Origin: Spirosoma endbachense
GTDB lineage: Bacteria > Bacteroidota > Bacteroidia > Cytophagales > Spirosomataceae
Length of the DNA: 64,000 bases
Direction: 5' to 3'
NCBI RefSeq assembly: GCF_010233585.1
Contig: NZ_CP045997.1
Span: 4,617,332-4,681,331, forward strand
The notes under the pieces are model-generated. The model searched no databases. It had not been told where the DNA came from and saw only the letters and a program-made list of their open reading frames with translations. Positions 1 through 8,887 of the stretch are shown one piece after another. The position numbers and the translations under genes are program-made. Numbering within the stretch: the stretch's first letter is position 1; each line of letters starts with the position of its first letter.

Positions 1-911
1 GCGAAATAGTTGCTGACCTGGTAAGATCCGCCGGTCAGGTTGATCGGATAGCTAAAATAAATGGCAAAATTTTCGGCCATCGGACTCCCATATTTTGGAA
101 GCACACAACTGTACTGAATGGAAAATATGTGTTCTGGGCCGTTTTCCTTTTCTGGCGTAAAGAGATCCCGATAATCGGCAACCAGACTATAGGTCTTTGA
201 ATCAATCACTTCTTTCGCTTTAGCAGCCGCATTTGTCCAGTCTCTTCGGGTCAGATAAACGGTCGCCAGAATGGATTTAGCCGCTCCGACCGTTGCCCGA
301 CCGATTTCACCCACAACGATGTAGGTGGTTGGAAGTACCTTCTCGGCATCGAGTAAATCCTGGGTAATCTGCTGATAGACCTTGTCGGTGGGGTCGCGGG
401 AAACTCGGACATTGACCACGTCGGTCGAGGTTTTCACCACCAGCGGTACATCCCCGAAAGCACGAACTAAATTGAAATAAAACAGCGCGCGCAGAAATTT
501 CGCTTCCCCCACAACCTGATCACGAAGTTTCGTATCCATCGCAATGACCGGCACGTTTTCAATGACTCGATTGGCGCGATCAATGGCAACGTATGAACTC
601 GTATAGAAGTCGTCGAACTGGGTGTTGGCCGAGGTGTATTTGTGCTGGTCGATTTCGCTGATCGAGGCACTACCATCGGGCCGAAGGGTCAACTCCTCCC
701 CGCTCAAATCGCCCAGACTGATCATTGGCATACTGTAAATGGATTTCGCCCTGTCATAAACCGCATTGATAGCGGTGACGGCATCAGCTGCGTTATTAAA
801 CGAATTCGACTCGCTCAAAAAACTGATGGGTTCTTCTTCCAGATTTTTCTCGCATCCACTGACCATCAACAGAAGGCCCAGCATGGATACTACGAATTTG
901 AATGATTTCAT
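1..911 (-). CDS. SusD/RagB-family nutrient-binding lipoprotein, partial (C-terminus off the left edge)
   Basis: This is the surface glycan-binding partner of the SusC-type transporter that ends 42 bases upstream on the same strand. The frame opens with ATG at 911 and stays open to base 1, giving about 303 residues of a protein that is usually 450-600 long. It has a lipoprotein signal whose lipobox ends VSGC at Cys20. The helical TPR-like SusD core follows, with the family-typical stretch around residues 130-150 (GEAKFLRALFYFNLV) and the following VPLV segment. The family binds oligosaccharides at the outer membrane as a lid on SusC. The substrate cannot be read from sequence. The C-terminal half lies outside the window, so its completeness is unknown. 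Confidence 0.93.
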   Translation of the reverse strand, partial: MKSFKFVVSMLGLLLMVSGCEKNLEEEPISFLSESNSFNNAADAVTAINAVYDRAKSIYSMPMISLGDLSGEELTLRPDGSASISEIDQHKYTSANTQFDDFYTSSYVAIDRANRVIENVPVIAMDTKLRDQVVGEAKFLRALFYFNLVRAFGDVPLVVKTSTDVVNVRVSRDPTDKVYQQITQDLLDAEKVLPTTYIVVGEIGRATVGAAKSILATVYLTRRDWTNAAAKAKEVIDSKTYSLVADYRDLFTPEKENGPEHIFSIQYSCVLPKYGSPMAENFAIYFSYPINLTGGSYQVSNYF

Positions 912-953
912 TGCCGTATAGATCGGTTAAGTTTTTCCAGAGGGAATAAGTAG

Positions 954-3900
954 TTAGAATGTGATCGTGCCGCCGATTGTGAAGGTTCGGGCCGGTGGGT
1001 ACGCGAAGTTGTCGATGCCGTAGGTGGTATTACTCGTGAAGTTCGAATTGACTTCAGGATCATAACCAGAATACTTACTGACAGTGAGGAGATTCTGCCC
1101 ACTTACATAAACCCGTGCTGCCCGGATGGCTTTTGTTTTCAATGGGAGTCGATACCCCAGCGAGATGTTTTTGAGTCGTAAAAATGACCCATCTTCGATC
1201 AGATACGAGCTATTGAAAATACTCCACTGCCGGGCAGAAGGCCGATTGTTGGACGGTTTTTCGGTTTGCCAGTGGTCGTTGATAAAGCTTTTAAGTGCCG
1301 TAGCGCCGGGGTCCGTTTCCGTAATATTTCGGGTCTGATTGTACAACTGATTGCCCTGTACACCCTGAAGAAAAATAGCCAGATCCAGTCCCTTGAATGA
1401 AAAGGTATTTGTGAGGCCAAAGATGAATTTTGGTAAGCCATTTCCAATCACCGCCCGGTCTGTCGCGTTATTGAATACACCATCGCCATTGACATCTTTG
1501 TAGCGGGGTGCCCCTCCTACGTCGCCAGTTTGAGCCAGGCCACCGGCCGCTTTCACGGCTTCATTTGACTGCCATACACCATCGAAAACCCGACCATAGA
1601 ACGACCCGACCGCTTCCCCGACTTTAACAATCGTTTGCATGCTTGTACCACCATCGGTCACCAGGTACTGATCTGCATCGGCCAGCCGGAGCACTTTATT
1701 CCGATTCGTGGAAATATTTCCGTTGGTCGTCCACTTGAATTTTCCGTCTATGTTCACCGAAGTAATGCCCAGTTCAAATCCCTTATTTTCGAGACTGCCA
1801 ATATTTCGGGTGACGGTTGTAAAGCCAATGGTGGCAGGCAGGTCGATGGCTAATAATAGATCGGAGGTCGTTTTCTGGTAATAATCAGCCGTTAGCTGAA
1901 TTCGGTTATTAAGCAGCCCCAAATCGAACCCGACATCAAACTGGGCCGTTTTTTCCCAGCGCAGATCGGGGTTGCCAATTCGGCCAGCCTGCGTTGTCAG
2001 CACCTCCGTATCGCCAAAAACGGTGCGTGATGTGACGTAAGCCGACAGGGAATTGTAGAGACCAATACCATCATTACCGGTGATTCCATAGCTCAGGCGA
2101 AACTTCAAATCGCTAAGTGCCTGCACATTTTTCAGAAAGGGTTCATCGGATACCCGCCAGGCAAAGGCACCGGAAGGGAAGAAACCATATTTATTGTTAA
2201 GCCCAAACCGGGAAGATCCATCTACCCGACCTGTGAGCGTGAACAGATACCGATCCTTGAACCGGTAATTGACCCGGCCCAAATACGAGTTCAGGCCCCA
2301 TTTCTGTACTGAATTGGTGGGAGCAATCAGCACCGATGCCTGAGCCAGACTGTTCGCGCCCAGCGTATAGTTGGCAAAATTCTGGGCTTCCTGATAGGTC
2401 CGTTCCTCCCGATTGGATTGGAATGTGATCCCCGCCAGTACATCGAAGGCATGACTGGCATTCAGTGTGCGGGTATAGGTGAGTGTGTTTTCGTTCAGCA
2501 GATTCACATTGCTCGAAGTTCCGTTCGAGCCGTATCCATTTACGGTATTGGCAACCAGTGTCTGAGGGGTAAAAAAGACGTTTCGTCGGGTATTCAGCAA
2601 GTCGACGCCTACACTAATACGAGCGGTTAACCCGTTCAACACTTTATATTCTCCGAAAAGACTACCCAGAACCCGGTCACTGTACAGAATATTCGTGGAT
2701 GTTCGTAACAAAGCCACTGGATTGGCGATACTGGCCATACCCGAGCCCGGTCCCACGTTCAGCAATTGCCAGTTGCCGCTGGCGTCATACACGGGGCTGG
2801 CCGGAGAAATGGTTCGGGCCGATCCAACAGGGCTTCCCCCGTATCCGCTCTCATTGACCCCATTGTTAACACTCCGACTGACGGTGAGCGTCGTCCCAAT
2901 TTTTAGCCGGTCATTTACGTTCGCGTCCAGATTGATGCGGCCCGTATACCGTTTGTAGTTATTGGCGATAATAATCCCATCCTGATTGAAATAGTTGGTA
3001 CTCACTAAATAGCGCAGTTTATCGGTGCCGCCAGAAAAGGAAAGCTGGTAGTTCTGCATGGGAGCTGCCCGGTAAATTTCCTTCTGCCAATTTGTGCCGA
3101 CGCCGTATTCTGCTGGTTTTTTGGGGTAGGCAGGCGTGTATCCATAGCGTTCGGCAAAGCCGAGGTTACGTAGCTGCTCATTTTTAAGTGCTGTCTGTTC
3201 TTCGGCAGTTGCCAAATCCAGCATTTTAATGATGTTCGATACGCCATAATAGGCTTCAAAATCAACGCTCGACTGACCTTCCTTCCCCCGTCGGGTTGTT
3301 ACCAGTACCACACCGTTGGCACCGCGAGAGCCGTAAATAGCCGTTGCCGACGCATCTTTCAGTACTTCGATGCTCTCGATATCACTTGGATTGATGGTTG
3401 CCAGTACATTCGGAAAACCGACGGAACCGCCGGCTCCCTGCGCCGTTGCCGGATTAGTTACCGGAAATCCATCGATGACATATAGTGGATCGTTGGAGGC
3501 CGAAATCGAGTTGCCGCCCCTGATCCGGATGGTGACCCCACCACCCGGCGCATTCGAGGAGTTCGTCACCTGCACACCCGATACCCGTCCCTGCAAGGCC
3601 TGATTAAAGGAGGTAACCGGCTGTGCCTTCAGTTCGCTTGACCCGATAGAAGCCACCGAACCGGTTAAATCTCGTTTTTTGACTGCGCCATACCCAATAA
3701 CCACCACTTCATTGAGTGATTTGTTATCGGCTTTCAGAGAAATATTGATCGTTGTCTGGTTGCCAACGGTTACCTCCTGCGGCTCATAGCCAACATAAGA
3801 AAAGATCAGTACCGATCTTCCATCCTGCACCAAAAGCCGAAACTTTCCGTCTCCATCCGAGGAAGTGCCCCGGTTTGTCCCTTTCACCACGATACTTACT

Positions 3901-4364
3901 CCCGGTAGCGCCTGCCTCATTTCGTCGGAGATGGTTCCAGAAACGGTCTGATCAGCGGGAACGATAACCTCAGCCTGAAAGGAAGGTTGAGTTTCATCGG
4001 GCACCGCCACCGGACTTAACACGATCTGTCGACCCACGACTTCGTACCGTAACCGAAGCGGTTTGACAACTTTATCCAGTACGTCGCCCAACGATTCATT
4101 GGTGGCTACGACCGTGATTTTGAGGTCAAAAGGAATTTCGCGCGGGCGAAACGCAAACCGTATATTCGTTTGGCTTTCAATTTCTTTAAGCACTTTGCGG
4201 AGCCCCTGATTTTCGAGCCGGAAAGTCACTCGCTTATTGAGTAATTCCTGGGCGGTGGCATCGTTAGCCAGTGAAGCCCCCGCAAAAATCACCACTAAAA
4301 GCGCTTGTAACAGCGAGAGTTTCATGAGGTGAAAGAGGGTTTGGACGGGTACTGGTTTTTTCAT
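954..4364 (-). CDS. SusC/RagA-family TonB-dependent outer-membrane transporter with N-terminal STN domain
   Basis: A 1136-residue outer-membrane importer for oligosaccharides or similar large nutrients. A signal peptide (about 1-39) is followed by a secretin/TonB short N-terminal (STN) domain at about 45-118, which in this family contacts the FecR anti-sigma factor. A carboxypeptidase-regulatory-like beta domain follows at about 139-210, containing PGVSIVVKGTNRGTSSD. The TonB plug begins near 220 (NEVVVIGYG...RDLTGSV), and a long C-terminal barrel ends in an aromatic-type terminal strand (TFTIGGTITF). It lies downstream of sigma and FecR genes and directly upstream of SusD, the standard order for a transporter that signals its own substrate. 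ATG at 4364 is used; an in-frame ATG at residue 14 is a weaker alternative. Confidence 0.96.
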   Translation of the reverse strand: MKKPVPVQTLFHLMKLSLLQALLVVIFAGASLANDATAQELLNKRVTFRLENQGLRKVLKEIESQTNIRFAFRPREIPFDLKITVVATNESLGDVLDKVVKPLRLRYEVVGRQIVLSPVAVPDETQPSFQAEVIVPADQTVSGTISDEMRQALPGVSIVVKGTNRGTSSDGDGKFRLLVQDGRSVLIFSYVGYEPQEVTVGNQTTINISLKADNKSLNEVVVIGYGAVKKRDLTGSVASIGSSELKAQPVTSFNQALQGRVSGVQVTNSSNAPGGGVTIRIRGGNSISASNDPLYVIDGFPVTNPATAQGAGGSVGFPNVLATINPSDIESIEVLKDASATAIYGSRGANGVVLVTTRRGKEGQSSVDFEAYYGVSNIIKMLDLATAEEQTALKNEQLRNLGFAERYGYTPAYPKKPAEYGVGTNWQKEIYRAAPMQNYQLSFSGGTDKLRYLVSTNYFNQDGIIIANNYKRYTGRINLDANVNDRLKIGTTLTVSRSVNNGVNESGYGGSPVGSARTISPASPVYDASGNWQLLNVGPGSGMASIANPVALLRTSTNILYSDRVLGSLFGEYKVLNGLTARISVGVDLLNTRRNVFFTPQTLVANTVNGYGSNGTSSNVNLLNENTLTYTRTLNASHAFDVLAGITFQSNREERTYQEAQNFANYTLGANSLAQASVLIAPTNSVQKWGLNSYLGRVNYRFKDRYLFTLTGRVDGSSRFGLNNKYGFFPSGAFAWRVSDEPFLKNVQALSDLKFRLSYGITGNDGIGLYNSLSAYVTSRTVFGDTEVLTTQAGRIGNPDLRWEKTAQFDVGFDLGLLNNRIQLTADYYQKTTSDLLLAIDLPATIGFTTVTRNIGSLENKGFELGITSVNIDGKFKWTTNGNISTNRNKVLRLADADQYLVTDGGTSMQTIVKVGEAVGSFYGRVFDGVWQSNEAVKAAGGLAQTGDVGGAPRYKDVNGDGVFNNATDRAVIGNGLPKFIFGLTNTFSFKGLDLAIFLQGVQGNQLYNQTRNITETDPGATALKSFINDHWQTEKPSNNRPSARQWSIFNSSYLIEDGSFLRLKNISLGYRLPLKTKAIRAARVYVSGQNLLTVSKYSGYDPEVNSNFTSNTTYGIDNFAYPPARTFTIGGTITF

Positions 4365-4402
4365 TAGTTTTACCTGTTTTTGAAAGTTTTAGGACAAAAA
4401 CG

Positions 4403-4488
4403 CCCCCTGCATCTTTTCATGAGATGCCTGCGAACCAAACGCGTGAAGGGGATTTTCGACATCCGTGGTGTTACGAGCACTACGGATG
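4403..4488 (-). promoter_or_regulatory. structured leader between FecR and SusC
   Basis: The 177-base gap between FecR and SusC holds two possible stem-loops. One has 11-base arms at 4460-4470 and 4478-4488 (CATCCGTrGTG, one mismatch). The other has GCATCT/AGATGC arms at 4409-4414 and 4422-4427, flanked by C-rich and G-rich runs that could pair across it. There is no clear U-run, so this could be a weak terminator, an attenuator or an RNA-stabilising leader for susC. Function is inferred from position only. Confidence 0.4.
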
Positions 4489-4541
4489 CTCTTTTTCAGG
4501 AATGCTATCTGGCGCTTATGACTGGTTATTTGTATAGGTGA

Positions 4542-5630
4542 TCAATTCGGTTTCTGGCAGCCTTTGCTATAAATGACCACCTGGGCATCGATGAGCTTGT
4601 AATCCGCATCCAGTACCTTACAGATGACATCTAATTTTTGAAAGAGATCTTCATCCGTAAGACTTAACGTTAGCGTGCAATACCGCATAACTTCTTCGTC
4701 AAAAATGACATCGACCCCGTAGGCCCGCTCAATGGCATTAAATACCTGGGCTGCTGATGCGTCGTCAAACGCAAACGCCTGCACATCTTTTTGGGGAATA
4801 AGTAGACGAGGGCTTTCGACTAATGTTTTATTGAGCGTAGCCGCATCGCGTTGAAAAACAGCCTCCTGATTGGGGGTCAGAACCATGCCTTTCGATTCAG
4901 GATCATGGACCCGCCCCGGCTGATTTGGGTAAACCGAAACCCGGCCCGTTCGCACGGTTACCGTCACCGTCGGCGCATCGACCAGCGCTTTAATCCGAAA
5001 ACTCGTCCCCAAAACTTTGGTAACCAAGCCATTGGCATAAACGACAAATGGCTTCTTAGGATTCTTTTTGACATCGAAAAAAGCTTCTCCGGTCAGATAT
5101 ACCTCTCGCTGGGCACCTGCCAGCTCAGTTCTGTACCGCAATCGACCGCCTTTATTCAGATCAACCTGGCTTCCATCGGCCAGTTGAACCTGCATGATCT
5201 GATTCGCTTCATTTACGGTTTCAACCCATTCGTCGGCTGTCCGGGCTACTCCCGGTATAGCGTCCGTTTCTTTTTGTGTCAACTGTCGGGCCAGAAAACC
5301 AATGCTCAGAATCAGACCTATCGAGGCTGCTATTTTCCAGCCGCGCTGCCAGTTCAGCCAACGCGTCATCGGGATCGTGCGTGACTCTTCCAGCGTGTTT
5401 TCAATCCGGTTCCAGATGGTATCCACTGTTTCGCTCAAAACCGGCGTCTGCTGAATATGCTGCAAACCCGTGACTAGCCGCCTGGCTTCCTCTATCTGGT
5501 AATATCGCTCGGGATATTCCCGCAGAAATTCTTTCCAGAATGCTTCTGTCTCGGGCGTGGGCGCGTTGATCCACTCCTTAAAGTAGTCGTCGGCCGCCAG
5601 ATCTTCCGCATTAAATTGATAATAATTCAT
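4542..5630 (-). CDS. FecR-family anti-sigma factor
   Basis: A single-pass inner-membrane regulator that holds the ECF sigma factor encoded just upstream (5808-6401) and releases it when the transporter's STN domain signals. The ATG at 5630 gives 362 residues; a TTG six codons earlier is less likely. The N-terminal cytoplasmic part is acidic and helical. One membrane helix lies near residues 100-118 (AASIGLILSIGFLA). The periplasmic FecR domain follows, with ANQIMQVQLADGSQVDLNKGG and LTGEAFFDVKKNPKKPF. The C-terminal DUF4974 domain resembles STN (CKVLDADYKLIDAQVVIY). Length and order are normal for Bacteroidota FecR. Confidence 0.94.
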   Translation of the reverse strand: MNYYQFNAEDLAADDYFKEWINAPTPETEAFWKEFLREYPERYYQIEEARRLVTGLQHIQQTPVLSETVDTIWNRIENTLEESRTIPMTRWLNWQRGWKIAASIGLILSIGFLARQLTQKETDAIPGVARTADEWVETVNEANQIMQVQLADGSQVDLNKGGRLRYRTELAGAQREVYLTGEAFFDVKKNPKKPFVVYANGLVTKVLGTSFRIKALVDAPTVTVTVRTGRVSVYPNQPGRVHDPESKGMVLTPNQEAVFQRDAATLNKTLVESPRLLIPQKDVQAFAFDDASAAQVFNAIERAYGVDVIFDEEVMRYCTLTLSLTDEDLFQKLDVICKVLDADYKLIDAQVVIYSKGCQKPN

Positions 5631-5807
5631 GGTTGTATCGCTTTTCAATAGTCAGCTTATTTTTAATATTCTTATGATTTATATGATTTTTTAAACAATA
5701 AACCACATAGAATCATCATAATTAAAATTTTAGGTGTATGATTTCACAAAAAACAAAAGGAATCATACCTCATCATATTCACCTTAAAAATCAGCGTTCT
5801 ATTGGCT

Positions 5808-6401
5808 TTAAACTAATCGTGCTAATTCGAACCACAGCAGCGATAACGAAAAAATTCGGACGACTTCGCGGAGTGTTTTCAGTGCTGAGTAAATAAAACG
5901 ACAGGCCGATTGGTAATTGACGCCCATGATCTGGGCAATCTCTTCGTTGCTGAAATGCTGGTAGAACCGCAGGTTCAGTGCTTCCTGCTGACGAGGTGTC
6001 AGCAAGGCGTAACTTTTGCGGAGCTGTCGGAAAAGTTGTTCGATTTCCTCGCGTTCGATGAGGTTGTTTTCAATCACAAAGTCATCAGCGGGAACGGGGG
6101 CCGAGTCAATATCAGAAGCCTGAAAAAATAAATCCCGGTTACGAACTTTATTGATTTTATTCCGTAACGACCGAAAAAGATAGAATTTGATCGAATCAGT
6201 ATCACTCAGATTAGCCCGGCTTTGCCAGAGTTCAATGAACAGATCATGGATACTATCCTCGATCAGGGGTACATCGTTCGTAACCTTATGGCCGTAATTC
6301 AGCAGATCATGGGCGTAAAGTCGGTAAATCTGTTGAAAGGCCGCACTATCCCCCTGACGAAAGGCATACCATAGGTCGCTGGGAGAAGGCTGGATCGGCA
6401 C
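5808..6401 (-). CDS. ECF-type RNA polymerase sigma factor
   Basis: A 197-residue sigma-70-family factor of the Bacteroidota RpoE/FecI type that would activate the susC/susD operon behind it. Region 2 covers about residues 20-90 (SIHDLFIELWQSRANL, then FYLFRSLRNKINK). Region 4 covers about 130-185, with LTPRQQEALNLRF, the helix-turn-helix EEIAQIMGVNYQSACRF and SALKTLREV. No ATG is available at the N-terminus; the frame starts with GTG at 6401, which fits the family length. It is the first gene of the sigma-FecR-SusC-SusD set, 177 bases before FecR. Confidence 0.93.
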   Translation of the reverse strand: MPIQPSPSDLWYAFRQGDSAAFQQIYRLYAHDLLNYGHKVTNDVPLIEDSIHDLFIELWQSRANLSDTDSIKFYLFRSLRNKINKVRNRDLFFQASDIDSAPVPADDFVIENNLIEREEIEQLFRQLRKSYALLTPRQQEALNLRFYQHFSNEEIAQIMGVNYQSACRFIYSALKTLREVVRIFSLSLLWFELARLV

Positions 6402-6928
6402 CGTATTTTTATAAGTTAGTTATGGGTCAATCAGGGCAATGGCTGGAGCTATCGACCCACCAAGGGCCCTATATTTACTAATGCCAAGTTTATTCGCTTT
6501 TAATCCTATTTTTCGATTATTTTTTTCAGATTATTTAATTCTCAGGATAAATCGTTCCTAAAAAGCGCTGACAATGTTCAGGACACGATAAAACCAGTAG
6601 ATCCCCGGTTAGATGGGTATAGTCTGGGCGACACAAAGCTTCCGGGATGTAACTGAGCGTAAAATCCATTCTTACAGCTACCATCACCCGACACTGTTGG
6701 GGCATTTTAATGCAACTGCTGCATGGAATTTAAGCGATTATTAATTAGCTGTACGACTCACCACCCTACATTTGGCGCACTGAGCCCTGTTTACATGGGC
6801 TTTGCTCATTAGGCTGGTTTACTAAATACATGCTTTATTTCCGATCACATCACCCTACTTTTTAGTAGAAAATAAGATTCCGGAGTAAAGTCCTAAAACA
6901 ACTTTTTCGCTTAAACTTAACGTAATCA
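6402..6928. other. 527-base intergenic region, divergent promoters expected
   Basis: No credible coding frame. It separates the leftward sigma-factor gene from the rightward lipoprotein gene, so both promoters should lie here. It is AT-rich near both ends. I could not pick out a convincing -33/-7 pair. Confidence 0.5.
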
Positions 6929-7516
6929 ATGATTTCTACCTTCACGAAGTACATTGGGGTTGCCCTTATCGGAACTGTACTAATTGGCTCCTGTAGCCGT
7001 CCGGTTGCTTATTTTCAGAAGAGCCCCAATAAAATCTATGCCGCTGCCCCTCCCATCACAGTATCGGTAGAGACGCCTGCCGAATCTGTTTCGGCACAAA
7101 AAGAGTCACTCGTGCAGGCAACTTCAGTGATTACACAGCTTGACACCTACGTCCGTAACGACAACAAACTGGCCGCAAACAAAAATTTGAATAGACGCAT
7201 GGCCCGGATTAAGACATTGCTGGCTTCTACTTCAGGCAAGCCTGACTTGAAGACCACCCATGCTCCCAGCCTGAAAAATGGGCTTCAAAAACTGATACAA
7301 AAGAAAATGAACCGGCGAATCGGCAAACAACTGGCTGCGGCTCATCCCGACAAGGCACTTGTGAATGGCGGTAAGCTGATTGGTGGAATTGTTCTGTTGG
7401 TTGCAGGCTTGCTTTTATTGATATTAGGCAGCGGTACGGTTGCTTTTATTGGCCTTATTGTGAGTCTGGTAGGCGCGTTGGGGGTAATTGTGGGTCTATT
7501 TGGGATTGATTCCTAA
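6929..7516 (+). CDS. small lipoprotein with hydrophobic C-terminus, function unknown
   Basis: I do not recognise this 195-residue protein. It begins with a lipoprotein-type signal (LIGSC, Cys22). A polar, basic middle part follows (about 40-130), and the last 50 residues are almost entirely hydrophobic, forming two probable membrane helices (GIVLLVAGLLLLILG and FIGLIVSLVGALGVIVGLFG). A lipid anchor plus two C-terminal helices suggests an envelope protein tethered at both ends. It stands alone, with a leftward operon on one side and a palindromic repeat plus a convergent GNAT gene on the other. Confidence 0.72.
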   Translation: MISTFTKYIGVALIGTVLIGSCSRPVAYFQKSPNKIYAAAPPITVSVETPAESVSAQKESLVQATSVITQLDTYVRNDNKLAANKNLNRRMARIKTLLASTSGKPDLKTTHAPSLKNGLQKLIQKKMNRRIGKQLAAAHPDKALVNGGKLIGGIVLLVAGLLLLILGSGTVAFIGLIVSLVGALGVIVGLFGIDS

Positions 7517-7608
7517 CGTAATTCAATCCCTTTGCCCCTTTCATACGGGTGACGTTTTAGAATTAGCTTGACGAGTTCGGGCATCAGTTGATTCTCAGGA
7601 AAATAGTC

Positions 7609-7689
7609 CAGTCTTTTCGCCAAACCCCGTGCCACGGTTAACCATGATGCTCAAAAATAACCGTGGCACGGGGTTTGGCGAAAAGACTG
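7609..7689. repeat. palindromic intergenic repeat, family A copy 1 (CCGTGCCACGG core)
   Basis: Perfect 32-base arms at 7609-7640 and 7658-7689 around a 17-base loop. The outer edge is GTCTTTTCGC and the inner core is CGTGCCACGGTTA. Other copies lie at 41315-41414, 49004-49096 and 51191-51264, with the same core but different stem sequence between core and edge. Here it sits between convergent genes and could also stop transcription. Confidence 0.85.
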
Positions 7690-7728
7690 TAGTCATTGAT
7701 TTTTGTTTCAGTTGTTGGGGCAACTTTG

Positions 7729-8235
7729 TCAGGTGTGGCTTAATCGCTTCTGAAAAATCAATTGATGCCTGCACTGAATACCGTTCTCCCAAATGGGTTC
7801 GGGATATAGACGTACAAAATAATCCCGGTCAATATCGATCAGGTCGAATCCCTGTTGCTGGTAAAGCGCAATCTGCCCGATGCTTGAATTTCCCGTTGCA
7901 ATCAGTAACCGCTGAACACTACTCTGCCGGGCTGCAACGATTATTGCCTGTAGCATTGCTTTTCCGAATCCCTTGTTCTGGTGGTCAGCGGCAACGGCCA
8001 GATTAAGTACTTCCCCAGCGCCTGATTCGTATATCTGCCATACGCCAATGCCTACTATCCTACCCTCCACCTCCAGCAAATAGATTCGGCTATCGGGTAA
8101 ATAGGTATCAATTTGCTCAGGACTGGGGTCCGCCAGGAGCAACAGGTTATACGGAACGGGTTCGTCGGCATGACGCTCCCGAATCAGGTAATTCGAATAA
8201 TGGCGTTGCATCTCCTCTGGCCTACTTGCTGTCAT
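7729..8235 (-). CDS. GNAT-family N-acetyltransferase
   Basis: An acetyl-CoA-dependent N-acetyltransferase of about 168 residues from the ATG at 8235; a GTG 18 codons upstream is possible but adds a poorly conserved tail. The GNAT core is visible: a beta4 strand (GAGEVLNLAVAADHQNKGFGKAML) carrying the Q/R-x-x-G-x-G/A pyrophosphate-binding loop (QNKGFGKA), then the beta5/alpha4 part (LLIATGNSSIGQIALYQQQGFDLI). The acceptor substrate is unknown. It is a single gene, convergent with the lipoprotein gene across the family A repeat. Confidence 0.88.
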   Translation of the reverse strand: MTASRPEEMQRHYSNYLIRERHADEPVPYNLLLLADPSPEQIDTYLPDSRIYLLEVEGRIVGIGVWQIYESGAGEVLNLAVAADHQNKGFGKAMLQAIIVAARQSSVQRLLIATGNSSIGQIALYQQQGFDLIDIDRDYFVRLYPEPIWENGIQCRHQLIFQKRLSHT

Positions 8236-8887
8236 AGCAATTAATTTTCCTTTTTCACTTGCTCTAAAACAACCTGCATTAGCTTCCACAGCGGTTCAGA
8301 AACCGCTTGATCCCTATTCATTGACAAATTTCCCGCTTATTTCTGTGCCTGAGTCAGGGTCAAAACGGGCAGTTGACGATTAAGGAGCGAATATCAGGCC
8401 GATTAGTGCCCAAACTTACGCCCTTTTGCCTAAGACCGCAGGGGGTGAATCCGGCAATTTTGTAGTCATCTTGCGACATATCAGGTTTTTTTTTGGAAGC
8501 TTATTCACGCTCCGGCAAAAGTAGTTGCGCTCTTTCTCAACACGATTACCCAGATACGCCAAAAGTTTACCAGTTTACGCCACTTCTGTTTCCCAAGTTC
8601 CACTTAAACAGGAGTCTACTTTACTTTAAACCAGCAACTACATCGTTGAAAGTCAGGCAGTCAATTGACTGCGAAGCTACGCGTACCGAAAGCGCCGGAA
8701 TAGAATAAAACCGACATGTTTTGATTAAATCAGGGGCGGATTTGCAATCGATTCTTCTGACTAGCTGGCTCAGGGTAAACCTGAATGCAGCAACAGGTTA
8801 AAGCCCCATCACGTACACATCAGCCTTTGGGCTGGCATACGAAATGGGGCTGACGTGTTATGAGTTCGGAATTTTAGACCGGAACTG
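8236..8887. other. 650-base intergenic region with small palindromes
   Basis: No supported gene; a short frame at 8493-8708 has no recognisable features. It contains a perfect 16-base palindrome at 8657-8672 (GCAGTCAATTGACTGC). Near its right end is the stem-loop described separately at 8802-8851. Confidence 0.5.
8802..8851 (-). terminator. candidate terminator after the mannonate dehydratase gene
   Basis: Outer arms AGCCCCAT (8802-8809) and ATGGGGCT (8844-8851) enclose a second small stem CAGCC/GGCTG. It lies 37 bases past the stop codon of the leftward gene. A U-run is lacking, so this is a stem-loop call only. Confidence 0.5.

Noticed and set aside
4851..5384. 177-residue open frame opposite FecR
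   Set aside because: FecR on the other strand has clear domains and operon context; this frame has none.
7595..7792. Open frames across the family A palindrome on both strands
   Set aside because: The frames are created by the inverted repeat; they encode mirrored peptides and no domain.
8493..8708. 71-residue frame in the 650-base gap
   Set aside because: No domain, no partner gene, and interrupted by a palindrome; more likely non-coding.
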